From Gordonibacter sp. An230 (GTDB taxonomy: Bacteria > Actinomycetota > Coriobacteriia > Coriobacteriales > Eggerthellaceae): a stretch of DNA of 64,000 nt. Of this stretch, positions 61,987 through 64,000 are shown one piece after another; the stretch's first letter is position 1; every line of letters starts with the position of its first letter. Location: assembly GCF_002159915.1 (NCBI RefSeq), contig NZ_NFJP01000007.1, positions 79,278-143,277 of the forward strand, given 5' to 3'. Both the position numbers and the translations under genes were made by a program. The notes under the pieces are model-generated. The model saw nothing but the letters and a program-made list of their open reading frames with translations, was not told where the DNA came from and did not search any database.

Positions 61987-62061
61987 TGGAGCCAGCGACA
62001 GGATTCGAACCTGCAACCCGCGGTTTACAAAACCGATGCGCTACCGTTGCGCCACGCTGGC
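61987..62061 (-). tRNA. tRNA-Thr (anticodon UGU)
   Basis: On the minus strand GCCAGCG pairs with CGCTGGC. The anticodon loop TTTGTAA gives TGT (Thr, ACA codons). The T-arm has GGTTCGAATCC, the discriminator is T, and CCA is encoded (61989-61987). All four arms form. Confidence 0.95.
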
Positions 62062-62089
62062 GTGCGAAGAAAATCAAACGCGCTGTGCA

Positions 62090-62118
62090 TTGTACGACAT
62101 CGAGCGCGTTTCGTGAAG
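62090..62118 (-). promoter_or_regulatory. tRNA-Thr promoter
   Basis: TTCACG (62118-62113), a 17-nt spacer and TACAAT (62095-62090), about 20 nt from the mature tRNA 5' end. Confidence 0.5.
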
Positions 62119-63052
62119 CGCCCAATGCATGGCAAAGGACGCGGCCAGCGACGCCGCGGCAGACACACCGTCGCCGCGCCCCGGCCGCGCAACGCCGCCA
62201 TGGCACCCCCCTGACGAGAGATCCCCGAAAGAGCACCTCTCGCTCGCGCAGGGAGGCAGCGACGGTCCGCACGACGGCGCTCGATGTGCGCCCCGACGCT
62301 CCTCCAACGGCCCGCCGCGAAGTTGGGAGCGGGCTTTTCGCACGCGAACGCGCAACGCGGGGATCGACAGCGTACACGACACTTCACCGCCAAACCGAAA
62401 TCGACGCGGACCGACATGCGTCGGGTTCCGGGCCGAGCCCTTGCGCCCTGGCAAGGCGGAAAGCCGCTCCATCGGACAAGGAGCCCGCCCAAACGTCAAC
62501 GGGGTATCATGCGACGGGCTTGTCCGACCTCCGCCCATCTTGGCCGAGCATCGGGAAAGACCCTCGACGCACAATCCGCATGCTTGCACGACCCGGGAAG
62601 ACGCCGCGCCCCCATCGCAGCCGCCCGCCGCACCCCACGATGCGGTAGCGATCCGGCAGCTTTCGCATGAAAAGCCATCGCAGCCGCCAAACGGCTATCG
62701 GCTCGCCTCGGCAGCGCCGTGATCGGCTTCGAGCCCAAGGCTCAGCGAAGGCGGGCGGTCCGAGACCGCCGAGGGGCCCTGCCAGCCTCGGTCGGCAGGG
62801 CCCCAAGCCGATCTCGATTGCGAGCCGAAACAAAATCCAACAGCGAAAGGCCCGGCCCCCTCCCTTGCGGAAACGCCCTTCGAAGCGGATCGACTGCGCC
62901 GAAGGGCGCCAAGGGGCTTTCGTGAAAGGGACTCGCGAACGAAGCGCTCCCGCATCCGCAGAGACGACCCGCGCCCGCGCCGCCCGCCGCGGCGCGGCCA
63001 GCGCAGGGGAAGATCGGCGACCGAGCGCCCCCCTTTGCGCGGCCCGGCGCCC
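62119..63052. other. GC-rich spacer with tandem hairpins, no gene seen
   Basis: Open frames on both strands are not protein-like. Two adjacent hairpins stand out: GGCGGTC/GACCGCC (62754-62770) and GGGGCCCTGCC/GGCAGGGCCCC (62773-62804, 11 bp). Neither has a U-tract. They lie about 250 nt downstream of the tetR stop and may end its transcript. Confidence 0.4.
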
Positions 63053-63640
63053 TCAGAGCGCGCCGGGCTCCTCGATGCTGAGGGCGCGGTACAGGCGGTC
63101 GGGCACGAGGCTCACCAAGTCGTCGGTCCACCGCACGAGGTCGGTGGGCGCGTCGGAGCGGAACCAGTCGTTGAGCACCTCGCACTCCAGCTTCGAGAAC
63201 ACTTCCACGATGAAGCGCATGTTGTCGTTGACCGCGACGTGACGGTAGTTCTCGAGCGTGTCGAGCAGCACCGTCTTGCGGTTCTCGGGCATCACCGTCT
63301 GGCCGAACGGCGTGTTGATGCTGTATTGGATGGACTTGCGGTAGAAGTCGCGCTCCTGCGAGATCAGCCGCATGTGATGGTAGTAGCCCGTCTTCCATCC
63401 GATCGTGCGGCCGATCTCGTTCAAGTAGAACTGCCGGCAGAAGATGGAATGCCACCACGGGATGTCGTACTTGCTCTCGAAGTGGCGGTAGAACGTCTGG
63501 CGCGAGATGCCCGCGTTCTCGCAGATCTCCGCGATGGTGATGCGGTCGAGCGACTTGTCCACCGCGTGGAGTATCCGCATCTTCGTGCGCAGCTCCGGCG
63601 AGTCGAACACGTCCTCCCCGCGCGCTAGATTCGGCAACAT
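63053..63640 (-). CDS. TetR-family transcriptional regulator
   Basis: 195-aa regulator. The N-terminal helix-turn-helix reads RITIAEICENAGISRQTFYR then HFESKYDIPWW, the classic TetR recognition helix followed by YxHFxxK. A helical ligand domain of about 130 residues follows (FLNEIGRTIGWK-like and NPFGQTVMP-like stretches, here FYLNEIGRTIGWK and NTPFGQTVMPENRK). ATG 63640 has AAAGGAGG upstream. It diverges from an amidinotransferase gene with a 26-bp palindrome between them, so it probably represses itself and that gene. Ligand unknown. Confidence 0.9.
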   Translation of the reverse strand: MLPNLARGEDVFDSPELRTKMRILHAVDKSLDRITIAEICENAGISRQTFYRHFESKYDIPWWHSIFCRQFYLNEIGRTIGWKTGYYHHMRLISQERDFYRKSIQYSINTPFGQTVMPENRKTVLLDTLENYRHVAVNDNMRFIVEVFSKLECEVLNDWFRSDAPTDLVRWTDDLVSLVPDRLYRALSIEEPGAL

Positions 63641-63738
63641 GCGCTCCTCCTTTCCCTGGAAGCGGCGCCCCGCACGCTGCGGGCGCCCCGCTCGACGACC
63701 TATGCCAAGAACATAACGCCCGCGCTCATCCTCTCGTA

Positions 63739-63764
63739 CGTGACGTTTCGCACGAAACGTCACG
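63739..63764. promoter_or_regulatory. 26-bp palindrome, likely TetR operator
   Basis: CGTGACGTTTCG (63739-63750), a CA centre and CGAAACGTCACG (63753-63764): 12-bp perfect arms, the size of a TetR-family site. It lies between the divergent starts. Confidence 0.65.
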
Positions 63765-63855
63765 CGAAAGGGTACGTTCGCCATAATACGTCTTGCGTGG
63801 CGGACATCTGCGCTGCGCATGCGCACTCGACGCGTCGCGAACGGCTCGGCAACCT

Positions 63856-63884
63856 TTGAATCCACGACCCCTGCACATCAGAAT
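63856..63884 (+). promoter_or_regulatory. Promoter of the amidinotransferase gene
   Basis: TTGAAT (63856-63861), a 17-nt spacer and CAGAAT (63879-63884); predicted leader about 46 nt with an SD (AAAGGAG). Confidence 0.55.
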
Positions 63885-63937
63885 GCATCTATGGGGAAGT
63901 GGACAAGCCGCTTCCAACCTCTCGAAAGGAGACTGTC

Positions 63938-64000
63938 ATGGCGAAGATAGTCAACTCGTGGAACGACTGGGATCCGCTGAAGCGCGTGATCGTCGGCCGC
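63938..64000 (+). CDS. Amidinotransferase-family protein, N-terminal 21 codons only
   Basis: The first 21 residues, MAKIVNSWNDWDPLKRVIVG plus Arg, match the start of glycine/inosamine-phosphate amidinotransferases (NSWNEWDPLKxVIVG). These enzymes move an amidino group from arginine to an amine. SD AAAGGAG lies 7 nt upstream. The rest is beyond the window, so the acceptor and even completeness are unknown. Controlled probably by the divergent TetR protein. Confidence 0.75.
   Translation, partial: MAKIVNSWNDWDPLKRVIVGR

Noticed and set aside
61919..61990. Fluoride riboswitch in front of crcB
   Set aside because: The 68 nt between the tRNA 3' end and the crcB start are filled by a simple terminator hairpin and the SD. 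No fluoride-aptamer pseudoknot elements are seen.
62284..62670. Open frames in the spacer before tetR
   Set aside because: No start signals or recognisable motifs; composition is like the other GC-rich spacers.

Overview
The window reads as a chromosomal segment of a high-GC, anaerobic gut Coriobacteriia, most likely family Eggerthellaceae. The evidence is two secreted flavin reductase plus multiheme cytochrome modules, a LuxR regulator fused to a polytopic membrane domain, the two-gene SmsCB iron-sulfur system, and a GC-rich genome with long GC-rich spacers. No phage, plasmid or CRISPR feature was seen. The only mobile-element trace is a decayed IS3-type transposase near 16 kb. Genus cannot be fixed from the sequence alone. 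No search was run; all assignments come from reading motifs and comparing with remembered families.

Layout. 0-6 kb: an AddAB-like recombination nuclease/helicase pair on the minus strand, cut by the window start. 6.4-8 kb: tRNA-Glu and an MGDG-synthase-type glycosyltransferase. 8-10.4 kb: respiratory module 1 (divergent XRE regulator, tetraheme cytochrome, flavoprotein). 11-15 kb: DEAD-box helicase, NifX/NifB-like protein, and infC-rpmI-rplT behind an attenuator. 15.1-16.6 kb: gene-poor, with the IS3 remnant. 16.7-20.6 kb: respiratory module 2 (membrane LuxR regulator, hexaheme cytochrome, Tat flavoprotein). 20.7-24.3 kb: YbaN-like protein, pyruvate kinase and two cell-envelope proteins. 24.7-30.7 kb: a complete dipeptide/oligopeptide ABC importer (SBP, two permeases, two ATPases). 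31-34 kb: M16 peptidase. 34.6-36.4 kb: smsC-smsB with a parS-like palindrome between them. 36.8-40.7 kb: a LarB-LarC1 fusion, an orphan amino-acid SBP and comF. 41.7-50.4 kb: glycosyltransferase, adenosylhomocysteinase, an aldo/keto reductase, a four-gene alcohol dehydrogenase/flavodoxin operon and an MFS exporter. 50.6-55 kb: LysR, pentapeptide-repeat protein, acetyltransferase and an SOS-boxed Y-family polymerase. 55.5-60.2 kb: YxeA-like protein, an XRE-controlled ABC-2-like transporter and an HxlR/nitroreductase pair. 60.4-64 kb: membrane protein, CrcB, tRNA-Thr, and TetR divergent from a cut-off amidinotransferase.

Regulatory themes. (1) Three promoters (the Lar fusion, the aldo/keto reductase and the alcohol dehydrogenase operon) share a TTGACT -35, a 19-bp spacer and a GAG...CTC-type dyad in the spacer. 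This is the hallmark of MerR-family activation, but no MerR gene lies in the window. (2) Four genes have a -10 hexamer 6-7 nt before an ATG with no Shine-Dalgarno, which predicts leaderless mRNAs. (3) Several divergent regulator/target pairs carry clear palindromic operators. (4) Both respiratory flavoproteins lack one or more residues used by fumarate reductases, so their electron acceptors are probably something else.
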